Part shown: positions 50,660-51,276 of the stretch, piece after piece | Layout: the number at the start of each line of letters is the position of its first letter | Numbering within the stretch: the stretch's first letter is position 1 | Origin: CAIWHR01 sp039931775 | GTDB taxonomy: Bacteria; Pseudomonadota; Gammaproteobacteria; Burkholderiales; Casimicrobiaceae | Assembly (NCBI GenBank): GCA_039931775.1 | Contig: JBDTRG010000178.1 | Coordinates: forward strand, 1 to 51,276 | Direction: 5' to 3' | Length of the DNA stretch: 51,276 nt | Translations under genes and position numbers: made by a program | Notes under the pieces: model-generated | Database searches by the model: none | What the model saw: only the letters and a program-made list of their open reading frames with translations | Told to the model about the DNA's origin: nothing

Positions 50660-51276
50660 ATGGCTTATTTCGTCACCGGCGCGACCGGCTTCATCGGTCG
50701 GTACCTCGTCGCCAACCTCCTGAAGCGCGGCCGCCCGATCTTTGTTCTCGTCCGCAAGGGGTCGGAGAAGAAACTCGCGGCGATGCGCGAACGCTGGGGC
50801 GCCGATAGCAAGCAGGTCATCGGGATCAGCGGTGATCTCGCGAAGCCGGGGCTCGGCGTGTCGGCCGCCGACGTTAAAAAGCTCAAGGGCAAGATCGACC
50901 ACTTTTTTCACCTGGCGGCGGTCTACGACATCGCCGCGAGCGCTGAAACCCAGCAGATCGCCAACGTCGAGGGGACGAAGCACGCGGTGCGCTTCGCCGG
51001 TGCGGTCACCGCCGGATGCTTTCATCATGTGAGCTCGATCGCCGCCGCCGGACTCTACGATGGCACGTTCCGCGAGGACATGTTCGAGGAGGCCGAAGAC
51101 CTCGACCACCCGTACTTCAAGACCAAGCACGATTCCGAGGGCATGGTGCGCCGGGAGTGCAAGCGGCCGTTCCGCGTCTACCGTCCGGGATTCGTCGTCG
51201 GGCATTCGAAGACCGGCGAGATCGACAAGATCGACGGGCCGTACTACTTCTTCAAGACGCTGCAGAAAATGCGCGA
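50660..51276 (+). CDS. Alcohol-forming fatty acyl-CoA reductase (SDR type), N-terminal part, cut by window edge
   Basis: The ATG at 50660, with GGAAGGAGA upstream, opens a frame that runs off the window (about 205 codons). It is an extended SDR: the Rossmann motif is VTGATGFIGRYL (residues 5-16), then GDLAKPGLGVS, KIDHFFHLAAVYD, HHVSSIAAAGLYDG, FREDMFEEAEDLDHPY and the catalytic Y-x-x-x-K as YFKTKHDSE. VYRPGFVVGHSKTGEIDKIDGPYYFF follows. From memory this order and wording closely match the N-terminal part of Marinobacter alcohol-forming acyl-CoA reductases of about 660 residues. It would make fatty alcohol for the nearby WS/DGAT. Confidence 0.85.
   Translation, partial: MAYFVTGATGFIGRYLVANLLKRGRPIFVLVRKGSEKKLAAMRERWGADSKQVIGISGDLAKPGLGVSAADVKKLKGKIDHFFHLAAVYDIAASAETQQIANVEGTKHAVRFAGAVTAGCFHHVSSIAAAGLYDGTFREDMFEEAEDLDHPYFKTKHDSEGMVRRECKRPFRVYRPGFVVGHSKTGEIDKIDGPYYFFKTLQKMR

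Overview
The window is GC-rich, densely packed chromosomal DNA, most likely from a betaproteobacterium near Burkholderiales. This is inferred from gene content and order: a Bug/TctC-type solute-binding protein, greB with a TIGR02449-like gene, zapA and 6S RNA, the phoH-ybeY-corC-lnt block, glyQS-gmhB-plsC, lptM-lysA, a lysine/alanine-rich histone H1-like protein, phasins and PHA-associated small proteins. I see no tRNA, rRNA, CRISPR array, prophage or insertion sequence.

Layout, left part. From 1 to about 4.4 kb on the minus strand: greB, a small coiled-coil gene, zapA, a 6S RNA gene (about 2988-3168), an adenylation-carrier didomain protein without a canonical start codon, a Bug-type binding protein, and the first codons of a probable DMT transporter at the edge. 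From 4.6 to 10.2 kb is a cobalamin-uptake locus: btuC-btuD on the plus strand converge on btuB-btuF plus a HEAT/TPR protein on the minus strand. btuB is preceded by a recognisable cobalamin riboswitch and a promoter. From 10.3 to 25.4 kb on the plus strand are conserved housekeeping genes: miaB, a large zinc metalloprotease lipoprotein, phoH-ybeY-corC-lnt, glyQ-glyS-gmhB-plsC, a YgjP-type metallopeptidase, and lptM-lysA.

Layout, middle. The histone H1-like gene has its own promoter, a strong ribosome-binding site and a terminator (25.4-26.1 kb). It is followed by an mltD-like LysM lytic transglycosylase, a methyltransferase and rnhA. From 29.0 to 42.0 kb on the minus strand lies a fatty-acid uptake and degradation island. 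One operon carries fadL, a secreted chalcone-isomerase-fold protein, a DUF6352-like protein and a secreted DUF6265-like protein. Next to it are a YciA-type thioesterase and fadD, then a TetR-fadE-fadA-fadB operon with a palindromic operator candidate in front of the regulator.

Layout, right part. From 42.1 to 51.3 kb are a DMT exporter and a storage-lipid region: a PHA-system small protein, a FFLEELY-motif protein, a phasin with a histone-like tail, a patatin phospholipase, a second TetR regulator, a TPR protein, a wax ester synthase/diacylglycerol acyltransferase (WS/DGAT), an acyl-CoA-binding protein, a second basic-tailed phasin, and the first ~205 codons of a protein that closely resembles alcohol-forming fatty acyl-CoA reductases of the Marinobacter type. 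Together the last four suggest conversion of acyl-CoA to fatty alcohol and wax ester, with acyl-CoA buffering and a granule-coat protein, close to a complete beta-oxidation set. That wax-ester/storage module, and the fadL operon with two small secreted proteins, are the most interesting parts of the window.
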